This document shows positions 1 to 11,100 of a stretch of DNA of 36,320 nucleotides, one piece after another. Position 1 is the stretch's first letter; each line of letters opens with the position of its first letter. The stretch comes from Cylindrobasidium torrendii FP15055 ss-10 (taxonomy: Eukaryota; Basidiomycota; Agaricomycetes; Agaricales; Physalacriaceae), in contig KN880672.1 in NCBI GenBank assembly GCA_000934385.1, forward strand, positions 1 through 36,320, given 5' to 3'. Under the pieces are notes generated by a model, which ran no database searches, had not been told where the DNA came from, and was given only the letters and a program-made list of their open reading frames with translations. Both the position numbers and the translations under genes were made by a program.

Positions 1-460
1 AGACAAAAGGCATCTGTGCCCTAGATATTATCTATATCTATCATTTGAGACCGGATTCAAGAGTACAGACCGATATTTGCGCTTGAAATGCCTCCCCGAC
101 CCAAAACGAGTGCAAATACTCATTTCGATCGTAAAGAAAAACGGACTATACGGCGCCCTGCGCATCGTCCGTAGCTATCCGACGATACTAAGCTTCCCTC
201 CGGCGCCTCAAAACTCGAAGCGCTATCGCTCGCGGAAGATCGAGCTCGAAATCACGATTTTTTGATCGCGCCCCGATCTCGCCAACTATTTCGCAAATAG
301 CAATAACATGAGTTGTATACTAGAGAATGTAGCCAGTTCAAGTATATATAAGACTACACAACAGCTATTTATGAGTCCACTACTATAATCCTTGGCCAAC
401 ATGAACTTGAACGTCAAGCTACTGTAGGAAACCGGGGATGTAGTTGTAGAATAATGCAAA
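1..460. other. Intergenic, no supported gene
   Basis: This stretch lies left of the first bZIP gene. A 62-codon frame at 77-265 on the plus strand has no recognisable motif, no neighbouring exon and no family match that I know, so I do not call it. The segment nearest 460 is probably the 3' flank of the bZIP gene on the minus strand. Confidence 0.5.
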
Positions 461-799
461 CTAGTTGGGATAGCCCAGACGACGTTCAAACCCTTTAACG
501 GATCCCATATTGTAGCATATTTGCAGCTCGAGCTCCTTGTTCACCTTTTCGATTTCTTCCAATGCAGCCTTCGTCGACAGAATACGCTCGCCAAGCTCTT
601 CTTCACGCAAGCGACGGCGCGCGCGGCACTTCTGAGTGCTATTGGTGCTCGTACTTGAGTTGATTCTAGGATATGGGTCTTGTCCTCTGCCACTGGTGTT
701 CATGGTCGTCCTCTGGACGCCTAGTGTTGTGGCGCTGTTGTGCATGTCTATCCTGCCTGTAGCTGCGGTATCGTTGGCAGAGGCGTCCGCACTTCTCAT
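461..799 (-). CDS. Small bZIP-like transcription factor (bZIP1)
   Basis: A 112-residue protein, probably a DNA-binding nuclear regulator. The N-terminal half is Ser/Thr/Asn-rich. Residues about 56-63 (QKCRARRR) form an arginine-rich basic stretch, followed by a coiled coil at about 69-94 with a/d residues L69, I73, T76, L80, I83, N87, L90 and I94. N87 sits at an 'a' position, as in GCN4-type zippers. Set by the zipper register, the invariant bZIP Asn position is Ser51, with an Asn two residues later, so the basic region is non-canonical. The ATG at 799 is the first after an in-frame stop. Upstream, a likely 5'UTR intron of about 55 nt (GTAAGC..TCTAG) ends just before it. Next to bZIP2 in the same orientation, but the two proteins are not close relatives. 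Family known; DNA binding and target are inferred. Confidence 0.6.
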   Translation of the reverse strand: MRSADASANDTAATGRIDMHNSATTLGVQRTTMNTSGRGQDPYPRINSSTSTNSTQKCRARRRLREEELGERILSTKAALEEIEKVNKELELQICYNMGSVKGFERRLGYPN

Positions 800-1927
800 G
801 TTGATTGAAATTGTCTAGAATACAACAGGTAAGATGCGGCGCAATAAAACGATGCTGACTTGGGCTTACACGGGCTTGTGAGTAGCAGAGATGAAATGAA
901 GAGGACACAGTACGGCGGTAGGCTGGCCTTTTCTACTATACCAGAAACCATCGATGGAGGGTTGGGGCAAGTCAAATGTATATACGCCTGGCGACCGCCT
1001 CGTTGTGCATGTCGCTGTACTTGGAATGACTTTGCTAGACTCCGCTTTGAGGTATCAGGCAAATGGAATCAATGGGACAAAAGAATGAGTGTTGCATTGC
1101 CACTGATTCCGTTGTATACCTCTTTTCGCATGCACCTACTCGTGCAGAAGGCTCTCTGTGAGCAGAGAATTCGTGGTCTTGTGGCCGTGCCACAGATAGC
1201 TGTATGCGACTCTTAGATATCCATGGCACTTGCCAGAATCGGTGGAGAGCGGCGTTGCGGTGAAATGAGGTGTCAGAGTCATGGACTTTCCTATTCCGTT
1301 CTATAATCACAGACGCTTACATAGGTTCTCATAATCAAAGTCGGAGGCTGCGATGGCCGCTTGATTGGACCATTCCACCTGTTGTGGGCACTTGGGACGG
1401 AATACGCCGCCAAATATGTATCCTGAAGAATTAAGTGTCCTAGGTGTCGATACTAATTAGTCTTGTACACTGCTAGATATCCGAGTCGTTGAGCTTCATA
1501 ATAGTCTTGCATTGGCACTCATCTGATATCAACGTCAGGAAGAAATAGTAGCTACAAGGCAGAATATACAACAATAATGTCGAAAATATCCTTACCGAGG
1601 CGGCAGTGATGGATTGAATATCGATGGTTGATATGTGGCGGTGAGTTGGATGGTTCCGTGATTTATTGATCAAATTCGAATTCGAATATTTACCAAGTCG
1701 CGGTCACGGTTCATCGATCATCATACGGGTTGCCTCAAGACAACACCACAGATGCATTTCATTCACTGTATTCACGATATCGACAGCCCAAAAATGAAGC
1801 CTGTATGTATACGGTGAAAGAGTTCATTGCTACGCCCTATATCCAAGCTATCGTACGTATATACTGACACATGAGTTAGTCCGCAAAAGAGATATGCCCT
1901 ATGTCCTGGGGCAAGATAAATGCATAT
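800..1927. other. Intergenic, 1.1 kb
   Basis: Upstream region of bZIP1 and downstream of bZIP2 (both minus strand). It contains the probable 5'UTR intron of bZIP1. Several short frames of 60-120 codons occur on both strands, but none shows a domain or can be joined to a coherent spliced product. Confidence 0.5.
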
Positions 1928-2535
1928 TCAACGACGTCCAACGTTACCTCCGCGATACGCGGCACCGGCACGCTCCATAAGCATATCGCGCTGCTGCTGG
2001 AGTTCATCGCGCTTCCCATGCAGACCCTCAACCTGGCGCTGCAAAAAGTTGACCTGCTCCTCCAACTTGTTCTGCCTTTCCTTCTTCAGTCGGGCGGTCT
2101 TCCGCGCTGCCTCTGCGTTCTTGGCCCTCTTCTTCGCCAGCGGGTCCGCGTATTCCTCGTCATCGGCGTTCGAACCAGCGTTATGCGATGAACTGGACCC
2201 TCCTTCGGCGGGAGTGGACGGTGTAGAACCCAGCTGGGGAGACTCCAATTTCGCATTGACAGGATGGGGGAGCCAGTCGCCATAGTTAACTTCGCTGGTG
2301 ACAGGGTAATTAGACGCTGTGGGAGTGTGCTCTGCGCCTGTGGCCCAGTCGTGTCCAGCCATGGTCGGACCTTTGAGTGGGTAGGCATAGCGTGATTAAC
2401 ACCAATGGCAAGTCCAACAGAGATAATCCGCGAACGCTTACCGAATAACCTTCCCCACAAAGGATCATACGAGTCGACACCGTCATAATTGGGATAGTCT
2501 TGAGCGGGGATGTCTCCGTTGAAGGGAGGATTCAT
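1928..2535 (-). CDS. bZIP transcription factor with altered basic region (bZIP2)
   Basis: Two exons (2535-2442 and 2370-1928, minus) around a 71-nt GTAAGC..AAAG intron give 178 residues. The N-terminus is Pro/Asp/Tyr-rich. A bZIP domain spans about 110-165: basic stretch KKRAKNAEAARKTARLKK, then a textbook leucine zipper with Leu at 134, 141, 148, 155 and 162, exactly seven apart. The zipper fixes the register: Asn116 is the invariant Asn, but the residue eight positions on, normally invariant Arg/Lys, is Ala124, with Arg one residue later. In GCN4-type proteins that Arg contacts DNA, so specificity or binding may be changed. The start is the ATG at 2535, in frame across the splice. Nuclear DNA-binding role inferred from the family. 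Confidence 0.85.
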
Positions 2536-3846
2536 GTTCGTCTCTAGCAGTTATCGAAATGCGACAAGGAGATGGACAAGAAGGCGGGGAGCTCGAGAGC
2601 CTCCGTGTATGGTCCATATATATGGAATAGCCTCTGAGCTCACGATGAGTCGTTCAGTATGCCTACCTAATGACATCTGATCTGAGGGTGAACGCAATGA
2701 AACAACGTATATGCCTACATTGCACCGCATTTCTTAGTCTCAATTACTACAGAAACAGGGATTCAAGCCCTACTCAGCATTCACTGCATTTCGGTTGAAT
2801 GCCATCTTATTATTTCGAAGACACCACTGGGGGCTGTGGCACAGATTTGCCGCGCATCGACAATGGAGTGTCAGTGCGCTCGTAAGACGACTCAACGCAT
2901 AGATGGACCTCAGGCTGTCCAGAAGCAGTCCAGAAACGCGGTGGTGGGCAGTGAGCCGGGTGTTTACCATTTTCAATCGACCGCTGCAACCGCTGCAGGT
3001 CCCCGTGGACTTTACAATGCGTATGGAAGAAGGCAGGGATGGTGTATCGAGGTCGTTCCCTTGCGTTTCATCTAGAGATTCTGCATTGACTGTCAGTATT
3101 CACGGCACATATGTCAAAACGGAAGCCCGGAGTCGACTCAGCACTGCTGTAGTACTACAATGAGTGATGGGCCATTACATCCATTTGTTGGGACTCACAT
3201 CCACGAGATGTATACTTTGTGCACAGATTGACGGATAAGTAGTCGATTCAAATGAAGTTCAATACAAGAAGATTGATCATAGGTATAGGCAAGGTAATAT
3301 GGCCAATACTAGGTCTTGAATGTCGGCAGCGAATTTCTCGTGAGGGGAGCCAGTGTCCTCGGTTCGCAAAAGAAATCGGACTGAATATTGAAGCATGTGT
3401 GCATTTATAATATACTATTACTGTCTCGCAGACATAATTCCCGCACAAGATAGTGAGCTTGCCCGTGCCCGGTAAGATCCATGCGATTCACTGGATTGTA
3501 TGAGCTAAGATTTAAAAATTCGAGTGTGTAGTCCAAACAAATTAAATCATGTTCTTGGGCGACTGTCCATACGGTTGAGCGCATAATCACAACGGCGATA
3601 TGGGTAATAAAGCATAAATTGATATGTAAGATTGGAAGTAGTATTCGATGTATCGTTTGAAAATTGGTAGTGTGTATGTTTCTGTCCATAGTATTATGCA
3701 TTCCATAACATGTCATGAGAGCCAAACATCATATAGCAATCCAGCACGTGATCGGAGTGATAAAATTCCACTGCTTATTTGGCCTTCCTCAGTCCTATCC
3801 AAACAACGTTCTCAGAAATGACCATTCCCTGGAAATCACATCCAAA
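2536..3846. other. Intergenic, 1.3 kb, contains eroded 3' end of OrfA
   Basis: Promoter side of bZIP2 and 3' flank of OrfA. The segment 3775-3846 is the in-frame remnant of the longer C-terminus still present in OrfB (see OrfA). No other coding exon could be supported; the remaining frames (for example around 2836-3163 and 3405-3725) are short and featureless. Confidence 0.5.
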
Positions 3847-4267
3847 TTACTGCCTCGCAAAAGTAGCCGGGTTGCGGCTGCCGACTTGACTGGCGGTGTA
3901 ACGAACCATATAGACGAAGAGCTGGCAGAGGTCGAGATGCGCAGGCGGGTTCTCGAGACGCTCTGCACGCGCAATATCCTCAGGGGTGAGACCGGCGCTT
4001 TCCACTACTTCGTTGAACGCCCTGTCGACGTTCGTCTGGTTGGGGTTGGTTTCGTCAACGGACTGCTGGCGACCCCGTTAGGATGTGTGCGGTGGATGCA
4101 GAGGGGATACTCACAGGGTTGGAGTTGAGATATCTCAGCAGTTCGAGACCCATTGCGAAGTTCTCTTGGACCGGGTCGGTTCTCTGGCTCGACGTCGTTG
4201 AGCGGCTAGGTCGACCCTGGCCCTGGGCGGACGGGGTGGTATTATAGAAGTGTCCAGACGAAGACAT
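3847..4267 (-). CDS. Orphan small protein A, downstream partner of TF1
   Basis: Two exons (4267-4115 and 4065-3847, minus) with a 49-nt intron (GTGAGT..CTAAC..CCAG) give 123 residues. I do not recognise the family. It is paralogous to OrfB at 16540-17044. Shared features are a Ser/Arg/Thr-rich N-terminus, a 'DP(V/I)Q..F..G.E.L' helix, 'PNQTN(V/I)DRAF', 'LTPED..RAERLE.PPAHLD' and 'VYMVR.TAS.VGSRNPA'. There is no signal peptide and no TM. It starts 530 bp beyond the TF1 stop on the same strand, matching the TF3-OrfB arrangement. The protein ends at a TAA (3847-3849) where OrfB has His. The same frame continues for 23 more codons, still partly OrfB-like, to a TAA at exactly the position of the OrfB stop, so A looks truncated by a nonsense mutation. 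Start chosen by alignment with OrfB; a 39-codon uORF precedes it. Confidence 0.75.
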
Positions 4268-4269
4268 TT

Positions 4270-4389
4270 TTAAGAGTCGTTCTTTTGGTAAGATTCGTGA
4301 CGTGGACGGATGGTGGTGATGGTTTGCAGAAGAGTTAGGACAATCGGTCCACCGGCCCGATCGAGGTTGAAGTTCAGCCTGGCGTTCAT
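4270..4389 (-). other. uORF in the OrfA leader
   Basis: A 39-codon reading frame starting ATG AAC GCC AG and ending TAA two bases before the OrfA start codon. The same ATG and surrounding leader exist in OrfB, where a one-base indel difference makes it open into the main frame instead. Whether it is in the mRNA depends on the transcription start, which I infer from leader conservation only. Confidence 0.4.
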
Positions 4390-4416
4390 GACCAAACGCA
4401 GCGCCCGGATCAGTGC
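4379..4416 (-). promoter_or_regulatory. Leader/promoter block conserved with OrfB
   Basis: This 38-nt block matches 16390-16427 (OrfB, plus strand) at 37 of 38 positions, and similarity continues on both sides (a CCCTTTCATT-like element upstream, CTTCTGCAAACCATCAC downstream). It shows that the duplication included 5' regulatory sequence. Confidence 0.7.
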
Positions 4417-4710
4417 GTTTCGCATATTCCACTCAATGAAAGGGTGTGTCAGGCTCTCAAGCTATGTTTTACTAGAAGAATTTAGCATGGAAAGTAATTC
4501 AGAGGCAGAAACGAATGATGGCTCGCAGATTTTTTGCCCAAACTAGGACAAAAAGAGCCTCTATCCTAATCGGGTCGATTAATGACAAGTCTCTGCAAGG
4601 CCAAAACAACGCAGGGGAATCTCTTGGATTGCGTTATGGTACAATAGGCACCAGGCTGCATACAATGGCGTTGCTGCAGACTTGCATCAGCGTAGCAATA
4701 ATACTTCTGA

Positions 4711-4782
4711 TGTTGCTACATAGTTATAAAATCATACATATTTATGAAATCGTCCATATTTATACAATCGTACATGAAGATA
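4711..4782. repeat. 18-bp tandem repeat in the TF1 3' flank
   Basis: About four head-to-tail units of 18 bp (4711-4728, 4729-4746, 4747-4764, 4765-4782), with a consensus close to AAATCGTACATATTTATA. The outer units are the most diverged. It begins 14 bp past the TF1 stop, so it probably lies in the TF1 3'UTR. On the sense (minus) strand three of the four units contain TGTA. Confidence 0.6.
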
Positions 4783-4796
4783 CATGCGTCCGTTGT

Positions 4797-7793
4797 TCAC
4801 TCTGTAGTAGTTTCATTTGTGCCCGTAGCCATCTGCGACCACTCGCTCATATTGACCAGATACTGAGTCCAATCCTCTGAGTCCATCGCCGTGGGCCATA
4901 GCGGAAAGGCGTTCCCTGCGTCCCAAAGTCCTTCCATCCCCGAAACTTCGCCCTCGCCGCCTGCCGTATTCGTATAAGACGCGCTACCCGAGCCAGATGC
5001 ATCAAACGCAGGCGCGCGATGGTCTGGTATGGAAAACAGCTGCTCGATGCTCGTGCCCACAGGATCATACATGGCAGTCGAGTCTGCAGGTATCGATGCG
5101 AAGTCAAGGCCGAATGGCATCTGCATAAACTCGGCAGGGAACGTCTCCGGAGCAACAGCGCTGTCCACGGAGGAACTTGTTCCTTGACTTTCTGACCCTT
5201 CGAAATCTTGTGAATCCCTGCGACGCTTTGCCGAAGGGCCACTCGGTATATTGGGCTCGCCTAAGTACCCCAATTCATTCAAGATGTCTCTATCGAGTCG
5301 GTGAGTGATTGTGGAACAAATGACAAGATGGAGACTTACAGGAATCTACCCGCTGAAAAGAACCTCTTCTCCATGAAGATCATAATCTCGCGCGCCTTCT
5401 GGACATCTGGAAAAACCGAGTTGTGACTACTTGTGGGCCTTCGAGGGTTACGCGATGACCAGAGGTTGAGGTACAGTACCACTGCAGCGCCGAGGGCGTT
5501 GACCTAACGACACATGTGAGCTCGTTCTCAGACTCGTAGATATGGCTGCGCGATGGGCGAAAAGAAAAAAGCACTCACGAAAGACATGTTGAACCCCGAA
5601 TACAAGCCTCTCTGGACTTGTCTATGCAGTATGTGCAGTACAGCGCGCGCCGCGTTGGTACAGATCGCCAGAGAAGGGAATATACTATGGCCGTCGCTAT
5701 CCCGCTCCCCGCGAGGTGTAAGGAGAAAATGTCGGTGGGTCAGGATTTGGCAGTTGTAATACCACGCGTGCAGGGAAACACTTTGAGTAAAAAAGACAGG
5801 GTCTTCTCGATGCGGATCCCAGCGCACTGCGAGGTCGAGTGAGATGAGGTTTGGTATACAAGGAAAGGGGCGCACGATGATCTGGCACGGCGTCGAACCA
5901 GCGATTCAGCGCTGAGTCCATCTCTGTCACAACTTCCGCAAGCTTCTCTGGACCAAAGCCCATTCGCAATTTAGTCTTCTCCATCGAATACTATGAACAG
6001 TTAGGCAAAGGTTCATTGCGATAGTAAACTGGGACATACCACTGTGCGGAGGGAGAAAACGACCAGTTGAAGAAGTTGGATGAAGCTATTGAAGAAGTGT
6101 ACCTTGGATGGTACGTTCGGTGGCTGCTGAAAGAGTTCCCGTCCGTCCTCCGTGAACCAGTACTCGTCATCCACATTCGCTGGAAGCTCAGCATCGATGC
6201 TATGGTGATGATTATGAGGCTTCGTTACAATGACAAGAGAGCAGCACGCACTCCTCATCTTGCAAGGCAACGGATCGCCCCATGGCCACTGCGAAGACCC
6301 TATCCAGACAGACCAGACACCTTGTAGCTACTCAGTGGTATGTGCAGAATGAACTGGGATGGACTAACCAGAATATGCGCTTCCACCGCTCGTGCTCCGC
6401 TCTCGTGATGTGTACGTCTGGCATCCTTCGCTGATGGACACCCAGATCTTGTACGAAGCGTAGGCCAGTGCCGACAAGCGTCCAGCATCCGCGCGGGCTT
6501 GAGCTACTCATCATGAAGAAGACCATGAGCTGTAAGTGCCCATGAAGAGGAAGACGCGAACGAAGGACTTGGAACGCACCACACACTTCTGTAGCTCATA
6601 GAGGGATGGTATTGTTGAGGGACCCACTTCCATGGGTGGGATCTGGACAAAATACTTCCATCCCGCTGAGTATGGGTCGTCAAGTGCGCTGTCTAAGCGA
6701 ACGCGGAGGTCATCAGAGTAGCGCGACCCAATGCCGCAAACGAGAAGCAGAGTCGCTGCGAATCCCTGGTCTGTTAGGTGTACATTTTCCTTGATAGCAC
6801 GTTCGAAGGTTGGTCGATGGAGAAGAGGCAAATAGTTGTTGGAGTTGACGAAATAGAGATCCACAAGAACGGGCAAGAGGTCGGGCGGAGGGAAGGCGTA
6901 GTTGACAGTGACTTTGTGTTCGAGAGCTTGTTCCCACTGTTGATTTGATTAAGTATATGCACTCTGTAAAGCTGTTTGAGACTTACAGCGGGCTTTCTCC
7001 AGTATTCCTTCCGGATAGAGTGAAAGAAGTGTTGAGGTCCATGGGATTTATGTATTTCTTTGCGCATCCCAAGGACATGCTGGACTAGAAAGATACCACT
7101 CGCTCTGCCAAAATACACACTTTCATCCTTGACACCAAGTCGTGATAGTTCTTTTGTCAGGTCGGACAAAGAGACTCCCGGTTCCTCTGGTAGTTCTTCC
7201 TCGTCGACCGACTGTGAAGAGGAAAATGGCGTCGAAAGCGGAGGTGTTCCAGGTGGTAATGGCGCGATTGCCGGTGGACTGCATGAGCGCACGCTAGATT
7301 CCTGGGCCTATAGCATGTTAATACGCATATTGGAACGCATATAACACGTACCTCGAGGAGCGCCTTCTCCAGAGACGCAATCCGCTCCTCCAAAGACTTG
7401 ATGTACACCTTGGGATTGTCTGGAGCTGTCCTCTACGCGTTGATTAAGCTTGAGATTTCGGATTAGGCGTGCTACTCAACGCGTGTGGTACCGTCTAACC
7501 ATTGGCATTCCAGGCCGGCGCTGATGCAGTGGTAGCATTTGAACGGGTCCGGGGACGCGTTACCTAGGTGGATGGTTGATGCTTGGAGCGAGGTTGGGGA
7601 ATATGAACTTGCATTTGACTATTGTATGGTTGGTTTAAGCCTTGCGTATGGCGAAGGGAAACTCACTCTTCTTGTGGCGACAACTGTCGCACGCCTTGGA
7701 TCCTCGAACGGTCTTCCGTTTCTTCGACGAAGCTGCCTGGCTTCCTTCAAGAGCGAAGCTTGAGGTCATGAATGGCTGAGGATTGTCCGCCAT
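4797..7793 (-). CDS. Zn2Cys6 fungal-specific transcription factor 1 (TF1)
   Basis: Thirteen exons (minus): 7793-7667, 7618-7613, 7563-7500, 7430-7352, 7307-6987, 6936-6580, 6529-6369, 6320-6252, 6199-6040, 5990-5876, 5826-5579, 5503-5340, 5289-4797. They give 787 residues in one open frame. The zinc cluster is C35-x2-C38-x6-C45-x8-C54-x2-C57-x6-C64, preceded by basic SSKKRKTVRG. A short coiled-coil linker (YIKSLEERIASLEKALLE) and a Fungal_trans domain (about 225-460; LYFVNSNNYLPLLHRPTF, GCWTLVGTGLRFVQDLG) follow. The C-terminus ends with a conserved WP..M...DW..YL.NMSEW motif. Exon 2 is a 6-nt microexon, and the intron after it (7612-7564) starts GC rather than GT; a GT alternative there hits a stop. 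Divergent from TF2. Family role: sequence-specific nuclear activator; target pathway unknown. Confidence 0.9.
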
Positions 7794-8164
7794 CGCAGAT
7801 GATGATAGTTCGTGTCAAGAAGCCAAGTTCATCTTGACTTTGGTCACTGGTGCCGTGTGGGCCGTAGCCTGGCGTCATAGATCATGATCGGCGGCAAATA
7901 ACGGCGGCCGGCTTGATGCGTATTCCCTCGGCGCAGATTCCAGAATCCAAGAGCTAACTTCAGCAATGGAATGGTGGTCAGAAGAGACCACTTTCTACAA
8001 CATAATAGAAAGAGAGAAAATCATCCTGTAAGCATAATTCTTACTATGGTTCCTCTGTCGCTGAAGATACCTTGACACGTTAAGCTTGCAAATGATTATG
8101 ATCTCTGTGCCCAGAATAGCTTCAACATAAACCAGCATCACCGCTTGGTCGCAACAAACTGCCC
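7794..8164. promoter_or_regulatory. Shared divergent promoter of TF1 and TF2
   Basis: 371 bp separate the two start codons. At 7889-7907 is CGGCGG-N7-CGGCGG, followed directly by CCGG. CGG triplets are the half-sites bound by Zn2Cys6 proteins, so this is a candidate auto- or cross-regulatory site. It is immediately preceded by the palindrome GATCATGATC (7880-7889). A second inverted repeat, GTGGTC-N6-GACCAC, lies at 7974-7991. The sites are seen in the sequence; their use is inferred. Confidence 0.45.
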
Positions 8165-11100
8165 ATGCTATCGACCTTTGCCCTCGAGGGAAGCACGGCC
8201 AATGACGAGGCTGTTGGCGGCGCACATGTGCATAAGAAACGCAGGACCAGAGGCGCAAAGGCTTGCACTCAATGCCGCCAACAGAAAAGTACGTTCTAGG
8301 GCATTCGCCGCAGTGGTTTTACAGGCTAACGTTACCTCAAAGTCAAGTGTGAGTACCATTCGAATGGTTGCTAGTTTCTGAATGCTTACTCGAGCGCGTA
8401 GGTAATGCCTCTGCCAATTCGCAGATATGTATGCGTTGCACTAGGCTCAGTCTTGATTGTCAGTATAGCGAATCTCTTCGCGTAAGTAATTGTCGACTTT
8501 GAAAGCCAACCTCGTATCGACAAATGATAGAATGCCTCGGACCAAACGTCCAAAGCATATACAGAAGCATTAGAACAGCGCGTTGCCACCCTAGAGGCCC
8601 TTCTTGAGGTGTGCTCGCATTGTCATTGAATGTAGAATTTTTGCTGATCTTCCCAGAGTCAAGCTTCACGGCCACACCAGCTTCACGCCGAATTCGATGG
8701 CAGCTTGATGCCGAGTGTAATTCCACTCTCGCCATTGTTTCCAGAGCCTTCACCTCGTAGCGAGGATAACCCGGATGCTGTCTGTGCCATCGCAGACAAG
8801 ACATCTAACCTCACCGTTCATATGGAACATCTTGGGATCAACGACGAGCCAATATTCCTCGGCGAGGCGAGCGGTGTCCATGTCACTCATCAGGTTTTGG
8901 GTATGCGCAGTGAAGCGCATGGTAGCGCCCATATGGCAAGCCGTTCCACAAGCATTCGACCACAGTATTGGCAGAAACGTCCCGTCTGTACTCGCCACGT
9001 TCTTGTGGGCCTATTGACTGATGCGCATTTCAGTGGGAGCGTGCGCTCGAGTCCGACGCTCACGTCAAAGTCGACTACCACTTTCCACACGACGAACTTT
9101 TGACGACGCTTGTCGACTTATACTTCAATAATGTCAATACGTACATGCCCCTCCTCCATCGACCAACGTTCGAGCGGTCCATTCGCGAATCCAAACATCT
9201 AATTGACCTCAAGTTCGCCGAAACAGTACTGCTTGTCTGCGCCATTGGCTCCCGCTACTGTGATGACCTATGCGTGCGCCTCGACGATGCACTTGACACC
9301 CCATTCTCCGCGGGATGGAAGTACTACATGCAGGTCCCTGCTGTCAATGTCAACCCTTTATCACGGCCAAACCAATATGACCTGCAGAAGTGCGTTGTAC
9401 GTGACTATTGGCCACTTGTTCGGCGCCTCTGATTATGTGCATAGTTAGTAGTGATATTCCTAATGGACAGCTCCGGGCGAAGGGGATGCTGGATGCTGGT
9501 CGGGACGGGTTTACGAATGTGCCAGCATCTGGGCATCCATCGACAACAAACTATGGACTCCTCGTTGTCCAGGGCAGATCATGAGCGTTGGAAACGCATA
9601 TTTTGGTCGGATCTTACTACCATGTGCTGTCGTCGACAGTTGACTGACGGATGTGCAGGTGTTTACTGTGTTTAGATAGGATGTACGCGATGGGCATGGG
9701 GCGTTCTGTCGCATTGCAGGATGAAGAGTAAGAAAAGCGTCCACTCGCGACAGCTATGCGCTCATAATCCAACTCCAGCATCGACGCCGACCTTCCGCTC
9801 TCTGTCGACGATGAGTATTGGTTCACCGACGCTGGAGAAGAGCTTTTCGCTCAACCGGCGGGCAAACCGTCCAAAATTCAATACTTCATCGCCTTCATCC
9901 GACTTTTGCAAATAACCGCCTTTTCTCTGCGCACAGTAGTAAGTCCCTCGGGCAGGCTCGGGGCGTCGAAGTGTTGCCAACTTACTGATTCATTTAATAG
10001 TACTCGATGGAGAAGACAAAGATCAGAATGGGCCTCGGACCAGAAAGAATTAAGGAGGTCGTGGCGGAATTGGACTCTGCCCTCAACCGCTGGTACGACA
10101 CAGTTCCCAGGCATCGTGAGTCCGTAACGGTTTCCTGTCGATCTTGTCTAATGCCCAGATAGTACGATGGGACCCACATCGCGAAGACCCTCATTTCTTC
10201 GCGCAGAGCGTTGTCCTACATTCTTGGTTCTATAAGCTTCAGATCCAGACACACCGGCATTTCCTGCTTTCGCCTTCTGGGTTCAAGGATGATGGTCTTC
10301 AGACGTTTACGTCCTTGGCTATCTGTACAAATGCGTCACGCACCGTGTTACATATCCTCCACAGGCAAGCAGAACGAGGGTCGTACGCTGGGGCGTACAT
10401 ATCCTTTGTGAGTTCCGCATCAAGGTCGCGAGAGTGACTTAATTTAACTATTGTTGACCTGTAGATGAGCGTTCTCAGCGCAGCTGTCATGCTCCACCTC
10501 AACCTTTGGTCGAAGCGCAATCCGCGGGGACCCACGAGCGGCCACGATACAATCCTCTCGGACGTCCAAAAGGCGCGGGAAGTTCTGTTGTTCATGGAGA
10601 AGAGATTTTTCGCCGCTGGGAAGCTCTTGTGAGTGTGCCATAACCACCGGCAGAACAATGAGATTGATGAAGGGCGGAAGAGATGTTCTAAACGAGCTGG
10701 GGTCCGTAAGTGAGCTGCCCATGTCGACCGGAGCATCGGCGAAGCGACAGCACGACGAACTTGACTCGCAGGAAGGAATGCCTTTGCCATCAAATGCCTA
10801 TAATCTTGCCTCCATGTTACCGACCACGCTTCCTGGAGACTTCGCTCAATCCGGAGGACTAGCGTTCGAGCAAGACGCCGTCTCTACTCTTGGATCCTCT
10901 CAGTACGATGATTATTCGGTGCAACCGTCAGCAAGCACACACTCGGGAGTCCTCTCTAACTCGGACTTGACCGCTGGGATGGAAGGGAATGTGAATGGCA
11001 TCGATCCGGGCTTGTACAACCTTCTGAGGATGCCGCCGCTAGGTGTCGGGCAAGATGGGTCGGCAGAGGACGACGTGGGTATGCCAAGAGACTTTGGCAG

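Noticed and set aside
77..265. 62-codon plus-strand frame at the left edge
   Set aside because: No domain, no splice partner and no conserved feature; could be chance.
4055..4432. Continuous minus-strand frame of 125 codons through OrfA exon 1, ending in STAHILTGSP...
   Set aside because: The end of this frame reads through the OrfA intron and its beginning through the leader. The spliced model matches OrfB over the whole second exon, so it is preferred; the odd coding look of the intron is reported as a finding.
7564..7612. TF1 as a pseudogene because no GT donor follows the microexon
   Set aside because: A GC donor in a strong GCAAGT context restores the full Cys pattern, and all other exons keep the frame; an intact gene is more likely.
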